64,000 bases of DNA from Symbiodinium natans (GCA_905221605.1 CAJNDS010000726.1:1-64000); one strand, 5' to 3'; shown: positions 1 through 10,606, counted from the first letter of the stretch. Notes: generated by a model not told the origin, from the letters alone. Made by a program: numbers and translations.

Positions 1-271
1 CAAAAAAAAAAAAAAAGAAAACAAAATCCTCCTTATAAGGGCAATATAGGGATTCTCATTCTTTGGGGGCCCAAAGCAGCTAAAAGAGGTCCCAGAGAAG
101 CTTCAGCAGCTGAGAGGGTGCGCAGCCCCAAAACCCACATCAATGAGGCCCCAAAATGTTCAAAAGCCAGGTCCAGGTGCCTAAACCCTAAACCCTAAAC
201 CCTAAACCCTAAACCCTAAACCCTAAACCCTAAACCCTAAACTACCCTAAACTACCCTAAACCCTAAACCC

Positions 272-3200
272 AGGTCCAAGGGCTGACTTGAATCCGATGC
301 CCTTGGCCCCGATGTACTTCCTTAGCGCGAAGGGTGAGAAGCCCCGACAGCTTGGCTATCGGCCAAAACGAAATCCGAGAAGGGTTTAGGGTTTAGGGTT
401 TAGGGTTACCGTGTACTGTGCAGACGTCTCTTGGATGGGTTCATATTCGGGGGAGTGGATTACGGATTCAACCAGTCTTGGGGGGTCTTCCAGGACGGGC
501 TAGTATACCCTATAACCCCTTAAAAAGGCCCTTTATAGGGTTGATTTTGGGGATTGTAAGGCCTAGTAGCCCGTCCTGGTTTGGGGGGGACTACGAAGCA
601 CCCCTGGTGCGCACCACGTGTCCGCTCCGCACTCGTCTTCGTGGACTGGGCGATGTCGCAGAGTGCTCGCACGTTGGACTCCTGCGCTGCGGGCGCCTTC
701 GGCCGCCTAGACCCTAAACCCTAAACCCTACACCCGCAACCCGAAACCCTAAACCCTATAGACCCTAGACCCTAGACTCTAAACCCTAAACCCTAAACCC
801 TAAACCCTAAGGCCCTAAACCCTAAATCCACAGGAGCCGTCTCAGGGTCAGTCGGATCTCCTCAAAGCCCGTCTCGTTGTACTCCAGGGCCAGGAGAGCC
901 ACGCAGCCACCCAAACAGGCCTTGGTTTTAGGGTTTAGGGTTTAGGGTTTAGGGTTTAGGGTTTAGGGTTTAGGGTTTAGGGTTTAGGGTTTAGGGTTTA
1001 GGGTTTAGGGTTTATCAGGGTTTAGGGCTCCCTGGTTTGACCCCCAACCCCTGAAGCACCTACATTCCACCAAACCCGAGGCCCTAAAAAATCTTCAGGG
1101 GCGTGTGGATTTCCTGCGGCGAACTCGACTTTTCACTTTGCTGCCCAACCCCAGGGCTGATTCGAGCGTAGGGCCGGAAAAAGACCACGCAAAGGATTTT
1201 TTTGAAGCCTGAGAGCATTACAAACCAAAACAAAGCCCTTGTAAAGCATTGAGCGCTCCGCAGTTTCCACTTGGACCACCTTGTTGTCCGTGTATCTAAA
1301 CCCTAAACCCTAAACCCTAAACCCTAAACCCTAAACCCTAGAAGGCTGGTTAGGGGCGGCCCCTTGGCTTGGTTGCCTGAAACCCTCAAGCTTCAATCGC
1401 CCTGCAGCCTAGCATGAACTCACTGAGTCCATCAGCACCCTGAAGTCGAGACCCTTCAAAGACCCAACTGGGTTTAGGGTTTAGGGTTTAGGGTTTAGGG
1501 TTTAGTGGCATGATAGAAGCTCCAGAACAACACGAGCCTCGGCCAAGCTCGTGAGCTGGGAGTACTCCTGCCTGCTGTCCTCCCAAAGTTCTAGAAGCTC
1601 AACCCTAAACCCTAATTCCTAAACCCTAAAAAACCCTAAATCCTAAACACCAAATCTAAATCCCAGATCCCAAACGCCCTAAACCCTAAACCCTAAACCC
1701 TAAACCCTAAACCCTAAACCCTAAACCCTAAACCCTAAACCCTAAACCCTAAACCCTAAACCCTAAACCCTAAACCCTAAACCCTAAACCGCAGCTTAGA
1801 ACCCTTCAAGCCCCTGGAGGGTCTCAGACTCTTGCCAAAGGGTCGGCTTCGGTGCTCAAAGGGGGGGCTCAAACCAGATCTGCCTTTCATTTTTGCTTTG
1901 GCTGTTTTAGGGTTTAGGGTTTAGGGTTTAGGGTTTAGGGTTTAGGGTTTAGGGTTTAGGGTTCAGGGCTTTTGGTGACCGGCGGCTCCTCCAGAAGCAG
2001 GCGAAGCCGGGGAACCTCGTTTGCCACGAACCTGCGCGACATTCACAGGCTTTCAGCCTGCACCTTAAAGCCCTAAACCCTACACCAGACCTTAGGGGGA
2101 TATAAAGGGGGGGAGGGGGGGGGTATAAAGGGGGGTATAAGGGGGGGGTATAAAAGGGGGGTATAAAAGGGGGGTATAAAGGGGAGTATAAGCACCTTAA
2201 AGCCCTAAACCCTGCACCAGACCTTTGGGGGATATAAGCTTGGCTACACTCAGAAGGGTAGCTAAAAATTAAAATTTCAGCTGCCTTATTAAGAAACCCA
2301 CTAAACCCAAAAAGGCGAAGGATCTAAAGTTACAGTAAGGTACCACAAAGTAAGGAGGTATAAAGGGGGCACGGTCCCAACCGTCAGAACGCCGAGGCCC
2401 CCAAAGCATTTCGCTGCCTTAGCTTGAAATGCCTGGGTCTCAGTTTCAGACCCTGAGGCCCTGGCCTAAACCCTAAACCCTAAACCCTAAACCCTAAACC
2501 CTAAACCCTAAACCCTAAACCCTAAACCCTAAACCCTAAACCCTAAACCCTAAACCCTAAACCCTAAACCCTAAACCGCCCACACTTTTCGGAGGTAATT
2601 GCGGGTCGAGAGTTCATCGCAAGCCAACAGCTGTAGGAACCCTGCAGAGACCAATGATGAACGCCTTTTGAACACAAGGCTTAGGGCTGACGTAATCTTG
2701 CCGATTTTTTCCGGGTTTAGGCGGGTTTAGGGCTTCCAGGGGTTGGGATGAGAACCCTAAACCCTAAACCCTAGGGCCCTTTCCTTTCGCCCCCCCACAC
2801 AATGCCTGCAGTCGTCGACGTTCTGCAGCAGCTCCAGGAGGAAGTGGGTCTCCGTGCCTGCTCTTTCTTGGTTCGGAATTCAGGGATGAATGTCGGGGTC
2901 TGGCCTCTAAGCTTGAGTACGAACCGCTGTCCCGTCTAAACTTCGGCTTTAAAGGGCTGAAGCAGGCCCAAACTTCAAGGTTGGTCTGGCCTTTGAGGGT
3001 GCAGCTGAACGTGTCATCCCGAGCAGTCGGTTGAGGGAGACGCCGTGCCTTCCAAAACCCGAACTTCTCCCAAGAAGGAGGAGCTTATGGCAACCGAACG
3101 TCCAGAAAAGGCCTAATCCCGAAACACACCCGAAGCCGGAATTCCGTCCCCTAAAAGCACCGGGTTTTGTGTTTCGGGGTTGCGGGAATATAAAGGGTCT

Positions 3201-3301
3201 ATGGTCTATTTTTGACGAGCGGCTGTACAAGTCGGCGGCAAGCCGCTTAACGGCCCCTTGCACTGTCCTGGGCACGTGGTCGAAAACGAGTTCGAACGCC
3301 T
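272..3301 (-). CDS. NO VEIN-like HSP90-type (GHKL) ATPase, N-terminal part, multi-exon, runs off left edge
   Basis: Five micro-exons occur in the order expected for the ATPase domain of plant NO VEIN/At3g48770-type proteins. Exon 3224-3301 reads AVKRLAADLYS. Exon 2808-2857 reads THFLLELLQNVDD, the N-box with family consensus LLELIQNADD. Exon 858-920 reads ALEYNETGFEE, exon 634-681 reads NVRALCDIAQSTK, and exon 272-320 reads YIGAKGIGFKS, the glycine-rich ATP lid. The first two join in phase (one base left over, then two) through a GC donor at 3223 and a CAG acceptor before 2857, giving LYS-TETHFLLELL. The other junctions fit GA/GC/GT donors with AG|G acceptors, but exact ends are ambiguous by a few bases. 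The introns hold telomere arrays, a tandem GGGGTATAAA block and a family M element. In this fold the N-box binds Mg-ATP; the protein's role here is unknown. The C-terminal part must lie left of base 1. Family call is firm, exon ends less so. Confidence 0.8.
505..562 (+). mobile_element. Short element family M, copy 1
   Basis: A palindromic stretch (CCTTAAAAAGGCCCTTTATAGG, then TTGATTTTGGGGATTGTA, split here for length) reappears in reverse complement at 41443-41500. It lies in an intron of the NO VEIN-like gene. Confidence 0.5.
1508..1600 (-). CDS. Possible exon of the NO VEIN-like gene
   Basis: The spacer between two telomere arrays is open on the minus strand and reads a helical peptide (ELLELWEDSRQEYSQL, then LAEARVVLELL). 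Splice sites are not clear on either side, so strand and limits are provisional. Confidence 0.4.
2060..2240. repeat. GGGGTATAAA tandem block between two direct repeats
   Basis: About seven units of roughly 12-15 bp (a G-run followed by TATAAA or TATAAG) lie at 2095-2191. They are bracketed by two near-identical 35-bp copies containing CACCTTAAAGCCCTAAACCC at about 2061 and 2191, so the block looks like a slipped tandem duplication. Confidence 0.8.
2577..2641 (-). CDS. Coding exon inside the NO VEIN-like gene
   Basis: A CTGCAG acceptor is followed by 65 bases reading FLQLLACDELSTRNYLR and ending GTGTGGGCG directly before GTTTAG, the first unit of a telomere array that runs from 2576 down to 2464. 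Its position suggests it follows the QNVDD exon, to which it could join through a GC donor. I do not recognise the peptide. Confidence 0.65.
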
Positions 3302-3466
3302 CTAATACGACTCCAGCAGCTTGGGCTTCGGGCGTTGGGGGATTTGGGCTCTGAAAGAACTAAACCCTAAACCCTGAACCCTAAACCCTAAACCCTAAAC
3401 CCTAAACCCTAAACCCTAAACCCCAAAACCCCAAGACCCCAAAACCCTAAACCCTAAACCCTAAAC

Positions 3467-3513
3467 CGCACAAAGGGCTTTGCAGGGAGCTTCAACGGAA
3501 AGTCCGCAGGGGC
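3467..3513 (-). CDS. Coding exon, unassigned (upstream of the NO VEIN-like exons)
   Basis: TTTTGCAG acceptor, then 47 bases reading APADFPLKLPAKPFV, then GTTTAGGG as donor. The donor is the first unit of the array at 3360-3466. It could be an earlier exon of the NO VEIN-like gene, but its phase does not join directly to the exon at 3224-3301, so another exon or another frame would be needed. Confidence 0.5.
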
Positions 3514-3750
3514 CTGCAAAACCTTCAGGGCCTTGGAGTTCCCTCTGGAGGGTGGCAGTTTTCGGTATCTTGCAGCCTTGGGCCCTGGGTTTGGGAGAAC
3601 CTTAAACCCTAAACCCTAAACCCTAAACCCTAAACCCTAAACCCTAAACCCTAAACCCTAAACCCTACACCCTAAATTAAAGTCCCGAAAGCCTTGCGAA
3701 CGCGCTCTGCAGTCATGCCTTGATTCAAGGTACTGTGCAGGATTCTTATA

Positions 3751-3851
3751 CTTACTTCTCCAATAGCCAAGGGGAAAAAAGGTTAAACTTTATTATTCCT
3801 ACTAAATAAGGAAACCCAAAAAGTTTAAAGTTCAGCTGTTGGAGAAGTAAG
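3751..3851. mobile_element. Family A element (101 bp), copy 1
   Basis: Perfect terminal inverted repeat CTTACTTCTCCAA...TTGGAGAAGTAAG encloses a conserved AT-rich core. The target duplication is TATA on both sides. No coding capacity, so it must be moved by a protein encoded elsewhere. Confidence 0.9.
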
Positions 3852-4413
3852 TATAAGAGTTCTTGATGGCTTGGGTCTGCAGGGGGTGCAGGGCTGTTGA
3901 GGAAGCTTGGGATTTGGGGTTTCCGAGAATAAGGGTCCCTGTAAGGGGATTCTGTTCTATTTGGGGCTTAGAAGGGGTACTCCTATTTTAGGAAATGCCC
4001 ATTTGGGCTTTTGCAGCTTCTGGCAAGGCTTTTTCCCGACCACCTTTTAAAGACTGGCGACTGCTGCAGAGATCGAGTGGTCTCATCCACCGGTCTGTCG
4101 CGTATCCTTCGCGACAGTCGATACAGCATGTTGATTTCTTTATTTGGGGCTGCGGGTCCCCGCGTTAGCAGCTATCAGTCGAGTTTCTTCTGCTGGGCCC
4201 TCGATCAACGATGCAGCCCTTCACTGAGCGCGAGCTTCGAACCTGAAACCCTCGGAGCCACGCCATCCCCCTTCAACAAGTGCAAGGCTTCAAAGTTTGG
4301 GACCGGTTGAGGGCATCTGGTGCCCAATCAAGTCAGAGTGCAGTCGATGAAGTCTTGTTCCAAGCCTCCGATAACCCGAGACCCGGCTGCCCTAAAGTGA
4401 ACAGATGCCGAAG

Positions 4414-4447
<34 letters not shown>

Positions 4448-4684
4448 TTAGTCGCCTTCGAGCCTTAGGGCGGCACTTACCTGTGGCCCCAAAATCTGAG
4501 CACTAGACGCTGAGCCGGCCCTAATGCCAAGCCCTCAAACGGCTCTTCAAACGCCCAGCATCCAGCTTCTGCTCACCGGGTCGACGTCTGCTAAGTCCAC
4601 GGCCTTCAGCCTCCGCACGTTGCACCGCAAGAGTTGTGCCGGAAGATTCCGAAGCTCTCGAGAACTTCGACTCAGGGCTGCTTC

Positions 4685-4792
4685 GTAGCCCAGTAACCAT
4701 GTTACAAATAAGGGCACCCTTTTTTGGGTTGGCTACTTTATAAGGGGGAAGCCATAACAAAAACAAATAGAAAAGGGTACCACTGGGCTCCT
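4685..4792. mobile_element. Family C element, copy 1
   Basis: Inverted ends GTAGCCCAGT and ACTGGGCT flank a conserved core with AAGGGCACCCTTTTTTGG. Related copies lie at 9861-9963, 14031-14132 and 55036-55135. Confidence 0.75.
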
Positions 4793-5004
4793 ATGGCTTT
4801 TAGCGTTTGCACTTGTTGCGCAACTGGGGGCTCAACAGGAGGAGTTCGCAGGTCGACATGCCTTGTCGTCGGCTCTAAGTGTGTAGGAGACCCTAGGGTT
4901 TAGGGTTTAGGGTTTAGGGTGTAGGGTTTAGGGTTTAGGGTTTAAGGTTTAAGGTTTAGGGTTTCGACAGAGGAGCCTAAGCCTAAACGATTCCGAGAGG
5001 ATTC

Positions 5005-5073
5005 CTGCAAATGCCCCTCTTAGGCGGAAAGTGAAACTCCAGAACACCTAAGCGGACCCACATAGTCACATCC
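5005..5073 (-). CDS. Coding exon, unassigned
   Basis: The array upstream in sense ends TTTAG and is followed at once by GGATGTGACT, reading MWVRLGVLEFHFPPKRG. The donor would be GCAG|GAATCC (GA type). Acceptor supplied by the telomere repeat; moderate support. Confidence 0.5.
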
Positions 5074-5154
5074 CTAAACCCTAAACCCTAAACCCTAAAC
5101 CCTAAACCCTAAACCCTAAACCCTAAACCCTAAAACATGGTCTAGGCTAAGAAG

Positions 5155-5218
5155 GTTCTTTTGAAGCCGCCCAATGCCTGGCAATGTCGCTGCAGAGTCG
5201 GACGTTGGGGTCGTTTGC
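5155..5218 (-). CDS. Coding exon, unassigned
   Basis: CAACTCAG acceptor, then an open frame reading NDPNVRLCSDIARHWAASKE. It lies between a C-strand and a G-strand array. Not recognised. Confidence 0.55.
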
Positions 5219-5327
5219 CTGAGTTGCTGCATTTGCAAATTTAGGGTTTAGGGTTTAGGGTTTAGGGTTTAGGGTTTAGGGTTTAGGGTTTAGGGTTTAG
5301 GGTTTAGGGTTTAGGGTTTAGGGTTTG

Positions 5328-5617
5328 AAACTTTAGTGTTGCACCTCTTTCTTGTTCCCCAAGCAGGAACAGCCACAATGACAACACCGACAATGATAGC
5401 GGCGACAGTGGCAACAACGAGACTGGTAGCAAGGTCGGCCGTACACTGTGTCGCCGTTGAGATTCTTCAGTGGGTTCTCAGTCTAATGGTTCAGCAGTAC
5501 ACTGCGTACCCGTAGCACCCCACCCCCCGCCCCAGCACCTGCAACAAAAACAGCAACGGCAGCCCATAGTCCAAGCAAAAAAGGGCAAAAGCCCTTCATG
5601 CCTCCTACAGCCCGCAA
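5328..5617. other. Low-complexity spacer, no gene seen
   Basis: Contains ACAATGACAACACC-like imprecise trinucleotide repeats (5376-5425) and C/A-rich sequence. No splice-framed ORF. Confidence 0.4.
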
Positions 5618-5775
5618 CCCTAAACCCTAAACCCTAAACCCTAAACCCTAAACCCTAAACCCTAAACCCCTCTAGTAGCTGCCCTGCTGCCGACAGCTCC
5701 TGCGCTGGCTCGGGCTGCACAGAACTTGTGGAACTGTTGCCGCTCCTTCAAAGCCCAACCCAACACCGCAATCTA

Positions 5776-6010
5776 CCACTTGCTTAAGAACCCCCCCCCC
5801 CCCCGCCAAAAAAAATAAATAAATAAATAAACAAATAAATAAATAAATATATATATGTATATAAACAGATTCTTCCTTATAAGAGTAATATAGTGATCAC
5901 TATTCTTCTTCCTTACAAAAGAGTAATATAGGGATTACTATTCTCCTTCCTTATAAGAGTAATAGAAGGGATTACTATTTCTTAATTTTTTTTTGGGGGG
6001 GGGGTTCTGG
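5776..6010. mobile_element. Family F element, copy 1
   Basis: Begins TTGCTTAAGAAC followed by a C-run and an A-rich run, then three imperfect CTTCCTTATAAGAGTAAT repeats, and ends in a G-run plus GTTCT. A compact copy with both ends (TTGCTTAAGAAC / GTTCTTAAGCAA) is at 6428-6507. The first 70 bases of the window resemble its interior. Confidence 0.6.
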
Positions 6011-6427
6011 AGCAGTGGTCATGGGGGCCCCTGGGGTGTCGGGCCTTCACACCGAGGGCTTCGTTCCTAGATGGTGGGCTTAGGGTTTAGGGTTTAGGGT
6101 TTAGGGTTTAGTGTTTAGGGTTTAGGGTTTAGGGTTTAGTGTTTAGGGTTTAGGGTTTAGGGGTTAGGGTTTAGGGGGCTTTGAGTCATGGGTTGAGAAG
6201 CAGGGCCTTGGGAACAGCCGTAAAAGGCCAAAGAAGCCCTAATCAGATGGTGCGAGACTTCTCTTCCCATCCTACGCAGCCAAGGGCAAGGGAGGGTTTA
6301 GGAGGGTTGTAGGGGTATAGGGCATGGGATCCAACATGGAAGAACATGATGTGCCCACAGCAACTCACTGCGAAAGCCTAGACCTTCACCCCGGCCATCC
6401 ACCCCTGCACCCTAACCGAAACCAACA

Positions 6428-6507
6428 CTACTAATTGCTTAAGAACTATTCTTCCTTACTAAGGGCTATATTATTACTTTTCTTTTGGGGTTCTTAAGCA
6501 AATAGTA
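6428..6507. mobile_element. Family F element, copy 2 (compact)
   Basis: Inverted ends TTGCTTAAGAAC and GTTCTTAAGCAA with a TA-rich core (TTCCTTACTAAGGGCTAT). The flanks ACTAA/AATAGT may be part of the inverted repeat. Confidence 0.7.
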
Positions 6508-7025
6508 GAGAACCGGCTCCCACTAAAGAACAGCAACCGAGACATGGCCTGGGAACTTCGCTGGACATGCTCGCAGCTTGCGCCACGCCCTTGGTGGCCA
6601 CCTTGCAAGCCGCAAGCCCCTCTTTCTCGGTCGGGGCTGAGCGGCTTCCTGAACCCTAAACCCTAAACCTGAAACCCTAAACCCTAGTTTTCCAAGGTGT
6701 CCATGGCTTTGAAGATGTATGGGATGTCTAGATTCTGTAGCGATGTCAGGGCTTATGTTGCAGTGGCTCAGTGTCGAAGATACAGAATTGCGAGTCCCAC
6801 CCCAGACCCTAGCAGCTAGGGCACAACCCAAGGCCCTCGAGCCCACTAAAGCCAAAGCCCCAAAACCCAGAAAGCGCCAAAGCGACGGAACCGCGTTTGT
6901 TGCGCTGAGCGGCGGCATGCACGGCTCCCGGCGCTGCCAGCAAAGGAGGCCCAGGACGACTGGCGGTGCCATCCTCCCAAGCTCGAACATTCGGGGTGCG
7001 GGTGGCTTCTTGTCTTACTGTTGGT

Positions 7026-7136
7026 TCGTAGGGCCGTAGGAAATGGGGGAATGAGGTACCATACATCCTCTATATACCCTGTATAAGGGATTTATATACG
7101 GTACCGTATTCCCCCATTCCCTACTAGCCAACAGCA
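7026..7136. mobile_element. Family G palindromic element, copy 1
   Basis: Near-perfect inverted ends of about 35 bp (TAGGAAATGGGGGAAT / ATTCCCCCATTCCCTA) surround GGTACC and a TATATACC core. A second copy lies at 30258-30393. Confidence 0.7.
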
Positions 7137-7872
7137 AGTTGTTGGGTTACGCAAGTTATCCTTAGAGGCTTCAGGTCGCTCTTGGGACCATGGTCAAAGG
7201 TGTCCTTTTAAGTTGTACTTTTAAGGCTCAGAGGGCTTCGGAGAGGCGATGAAAGTGATGTTGGTCTCTAGGTCCCGTTTAGCGAGTACGGAGCTTCAGC
7301 TTGGAGGAGAGGTGTACCGAACTTTGGAGTCAACCCCCAAAGCCTCTGCCCCAAATTCTCTGCACCCTGAACCATCTGGAACTTGGGATTTGAGAAGAGT
7401 TCTTTTGGAAACCCTAAACCCTAAACCCTAAACCCTAAACCCTAAACTCTAAACCCTAAACCCTAAACCCTAAACCCTAAACTTGGGGGGGGGAGGCTTC
7501 CGGTATTCCTACGTCTGGAGTTCAGGCCTTGAAGGCTCGAGGTCTGGGATTCCTAGCACCTGGCTCAGGGTTTGGGGTTTTTGCCCTACAGCATGACCCC
7601 ACACCCCTAAACCTAAACCTTAAACCCCAAACCCTGAACCCAAACCTAAACCCTAAACCCTAAACCCTAAACCCTAAACCCTAAACCCTAAACCCTAAGC
7701 CCTTTCTTCAAAGTCCCATGCAACTGCAGCACCCGCAGCGCCCCTCCCAGGTCCATGCCCAGTCTCCGAGCAAAGAGCAAAATTCAACCCTAAAACCCAA
7801 ACCCTAAACCCTAAACCCTAAACCCTAAACCCTAAACCCTAAACCCTAAACCTAAACCCCTAAACCCTAAAC

Positions 7873-7951
7873 CGAGGCGAATCTTTGCCCAGGGTCGTAG
7901 TAGCTTTCCCAGCGAAGCCTCGGGCAGAGATCTTTCGGGATGCGAGGGGCC
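7873..7951 (-). CDS. Coding exon, unassigned
   Basis: TCATAG acceptor, then 79 bases reading SLPEASLGKLLRPWAKIRL, then GTTTAGGG as donor from the array at 7789-7872. Clean frame with a plausible amphipathic helix; not recognised. Confidence 0.65.
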
Positions 7952-8246
7952 CTATGAGGATCCTAAGACCCACGGGTACTGAAGCCCCTAAACCCAAAAC
8001 CCAAAACCCTAAACCCTAAACCCTAAACCCTATGCCCTAAATTGCCACAGCCATGTCCGCAGTACAAGGTCTTATCTTTCTACTAGACCCTACAAAGCAT
8101 TGCCCCGACAAGTCAAGCCCTAAAAGCCTTCAACCCTGAACCCCCGAAACCCAAACCCCAGGTGCTGACGTTGTATGTCCGCTGCTACGAATGATGCCTG
8201 ACCATGGCCCAGAACCCCGAATCCCCACACATTCCTCCACCTCCAC

Positions 8247-8332
8247 CCATGAGAAGCCGCCGGGGAGCTCCGTCCACTCCAGTATACCGAAGTGCTCCCC
8301 CAGCCAGCGCGCAGCGATGCAGAAATCGGGGG
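8247..8332 (-). CDS. Coding exon, unassigned
   Basis: AAAGGCAG acceptor, then AARWLGEHFGILEWTELPGG, ending ATGG|GTGGAG. A further open stretch just upstream (about 8345-8390) reads ENPKLRYIGVSRLQ and may be the preceding exon. Rich in W and E, unlike the non-coding spacers. Confidence 0.7.
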
Positions 8333-8686
8333 CTGCCTTTGCAGCCTGGAGACCCCGATGTAGCGCAGCTTGGGGTTCTCGGGCTTAGAATTCCAAGGCC
8401 AAGGCTGTGCAAGTCCAAAGAGCTTGAGGTTTTGAAGCTTTTTGCTGTGTGTGTGTGTAGTCTGCTGAATCTGAGCATTGTCTTGGTTTTTGGCACGCGC
8501 CTGTCGGAGTTGTTCAGGATGTTACCTCAAAACTTAGCGTTCGGACTTGCGCGGTGCCGTTTCGGATCCATGTGGCTTTGGGCGTGCTGCTGCTCTCCGA
8601 CTGCAGTAAACCCTAAAACCTAAACCCTGAACCCTAAACCCTAAACCCTAAACCCCCCCCCCCCCTTCTCCCCCCCGCCCCCCCCC

Positions 8687-8769
8687 CTTGCAGTTGGCTT
8701 CTCGTTGAAAGGCTGGGGGAGCGCCCCATGGACCCCCATCGTGGCAGCTTTCTGCACAAACTTGCCGCT
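8687..8769 (-). CDS. Coding exon, unassigned
   Basis: CCGCAG acceptor, then GKFVQKAATMGVHGALPQPF. The donor end (GCAAG followed by a G-run) is unclear. Confidence 0.6.
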
Positions 8770-8899
8770 CTGCGGACCCTAAACCCCCTAAACCCTAAAC
8801 CGAGGGTTTAGGGTTTAGGGTTTAGGGTTTAGGGTTTAGGTTTTAGGGTTTAGGTTTTTAGGGCCCTAAACGCCCCCAAAGTCTCATGAAAGCCGAATC

Positions 8900-8979
8900 C
8901 TGGCCTCACGGATGCGGCTGCGAGGCCTTCGCAAGTGGACGTAGGGCGACGCCAGGATCTTCCCGACGGCCTGCCGCGC
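8900..8979 (-). CDS. Coding exon, unassigned
   Basis: CTCCGACAG acceptor, then ARQAVGKILASPYVHLRRP and more basic residues, ending GCCAG|GATTCGG (GA donor). The upstream intron carries the C-strand repeat in sense about 15 bases before the acceptor. Confidence 0.65.
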
Positions 8980-9390
8980 CTGTCGGAGTGCGTAGGGTTT
9001 AGGGTTTAGGGTTTCGGGCTTAGGGCTTAGGGTTTAGGGTTTGGGGTTTAGGGTTTAGGGTTTAGGGCTTATAAGGTTTAGGGTTTGTAGGGTTCAGGGT
9101 TTGGGGTTTAGGGTTCAGGGTTTAGGGTTTCGGGTTTCAGGTTTGGGGTTAGGGTTTGGGGTTTAGGGTTTAGGGAAGTTCCAGGGACGCCACCTCAACC
9201 TTAAGCCCGAGCATGAGCATGCAGAAGGCTTCTCCTGCTTGATGCTCACACTTATTGGCCCTAAACCCTATCCCTACACCCTAAACCCGAAACCCTAATC
9301 GATAAACCTAAACCCTAAACCCTAATCCCTAACTCATAAACCCTCACCCCTAAACCCTTGTATCGGCCCACTGCTTGCAAGTGAAGGCAC

Positions 9391-9429
9391 CTCGCGCGGA
9401 AGCACACTGATGGCGCGGAGCAAGAATAC
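9391..9429 (-). CDS. Coding exon, short
   Basis: GTCGGCAG acceptor, then VFLLRAISVLPRE, then GAG|GTGCC donor: 13 codons in phase 0. The frame is also open upstream. Confidence 0.5.
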
Positions 9430-9480
9430 CTGCCGACGGACAGCAGCCAAAACATTGGGTTCAGGGTTTAGGGTTTAGGC

Positions 9481-10389
9481 CAACAGTGTGGTTAAGCCAT
9501 TATTAAACACATGTTGCAGTTTGAAAGAAGGCTTCCTCCGAAACACAAACCATACAGGCAGTCTGAGCAACACTCAAGCCTGAACGCAAAGCCGCAAACT
9601 CCCAGACCTTCAGCAGTGTCAGCATTTTTTGGGGAACAACTTTCTTGCATGCCTCGAACCCATTCAGTGGCAGTCCTCAAATCTCACACCCATGTAGGTA
9701 GACGAGCTTCTGGGACTTTCTTGTGAATGCTGGCTACAAAACGTTGCGCAAATCTTCCGCAACCCCACAACCCCAGCCTCGCAGGAGAGCATCGTTGCAT
9801 CTGCCACCTCTTTCGCGAGGCCCTGAACAAGTGCAGCTTCCTCCTCTGCCTCGCAGGGGCTTCTAACCGTATTAAAATAAGGGCACCCTTTTTTGGGTTG
9901 GTTACTTTATACGGGAACCCATAACCCCCCAAAAAAGGGGAAAAGGGTACCACTGGGCTACCAAGGCTTATTAGTGTTTGAGGGTCTCAGAAAGCAATCG
10001 GCTCTGGAACCTTTGGGAGTTGGAACTGCTTCTTTTTTTGTTCTTCTGATTATGCGCGTTCATTGTTGCGACTGCTGCGTTTCCTCTCATCAGTCGGCTT
10101 GGCGCTTGTATAATTCCCCCTCTCTCCCTGCCACTTCACCCCCTTCATGTCTGAGTGATGCTGGCAACGCTCGACTTCTTCACTTGTTCATTGTTGGGAT
10201 AGTTTTTCGTCTTTAAATTTACATTCCTTATTGGGTTTAAGTACCCTTAAAAATGAAAAAGTTTCCCAACTATGACAAAGTTCAGGGCCCAGACAAGGTG
10301 TAGGGCCTTCTGCTGAAAAGCTTAGGCTTGAAGCCGAGCGAGACCATCCTCAACCCCTCAGCCTGAGTTCCCGAAACCTCATCTCCACG
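9481..10389. other. Stretch without a convincing gene
   Basis: Contains a family C element (9861-9963) and AT-rich element-like sequence at 10214-10275. ORFs on both strands overlap and none has clear splice framing. Confidence 0.4.
9861..9963. mobile_element. Family C element, copy 2
   Basis: Core TAAGGGCACCCTTTTTTGG and right end ACTGGGCTACC match the family; the left end is partly lost. Confidence 0.7.
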
Positions 10390-10495
10390 AACCCTAAACC
10401 CTAAACCCTAAACCCTAAACCCTAAACCCTAAACCCTACACCCTACACCCTTAACCCCAAACCCTAGACCGTAAAGCCTAAAGCACAAGAAAGCC

Positions 10496-10548
10496 CTGAC
10501 AGCCTCATGGACTTGCTTCATCCACTGACTGATGGAAGCTTCGAACTT
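10496..10548 (-). CDS. Coding exon, unassigned
   Basis: GCGAGGCAG acceptor, then KFEASISQWMKQVHEAV, donor GTCAG|GGC or nearby. Highly protein-like helix between arrays of opposite orientation. Confidence 0.65.
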
Positions 10549-10606
10549 CTGCCTCGCTTGAGGCTGAAGGGTGTTGAGGGATTAGGGTTAGGGTTTAGGG
10601 TTTAGT

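Larger units (their letters stand above)
181..2774. repeat. Telomere-repeat arrays, block 1
   Basis: Arrays of the 7-mer lie in both orientations. C-strand (CCCTAAA) arrays: 183-271, 710-835 (degenerate), 1296-1340, 1602-1795, 2464-2576, 2755-2774. G-strand (TTTAGGG) arrays: 382-409, 928-1024, 1470-1505, 1906-1965. They fill introns of the minus-strand NO VEIN-like gene. Confidence 0.95.
3676..4890. other. Stretch without a convincing gene
   Basis: Contains the family A copy, a degenerate palindromic element at about 3918-4000, a run of 34 C (4414-4447) and a family C element (4685-4792). ORFs on both strands are short and show no splice-framed coding segment that I can defend. Confidence 0.5.
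3360..6686. repeat. Telomere-repeat arrays, block 2
   Basis: C-strand arrays: 3360-3466, 3602-3675, 5072-5133, 5618-5668, 6652-6686. G-strand arrays: 4891-4965, 5240-5327, 6079-6177. Most are perfect 7-mers with occasional variants (TTTAGTG, CCCCAAA). Confidence 0.95.
6178..7409. other. Stretch with one short element and ambiguous coding
   Basis: Minus-strand 6540-6640 and 6800-6990 contain open frames rich in R, A and P, but no frame is bounded by convincing splice sites. A palindromic family G element occupies 7026-7136. Confidence 0.35.
7410..9480. repeat. Telomere-repeat arrays, block 3
   Basis: C-strand arrays: 7410-7482, 7600-7700, 7789-7872, 7986-8035, 8607-8655, 8779-8802, 9257-9357 (degenerate). 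G-strand arrays: 8804-8870, 8994-9175 (degenerate), 9460-9480. At 8779-8870 two arrays meet head to head with one base pair between them. Confidence 0.95.
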
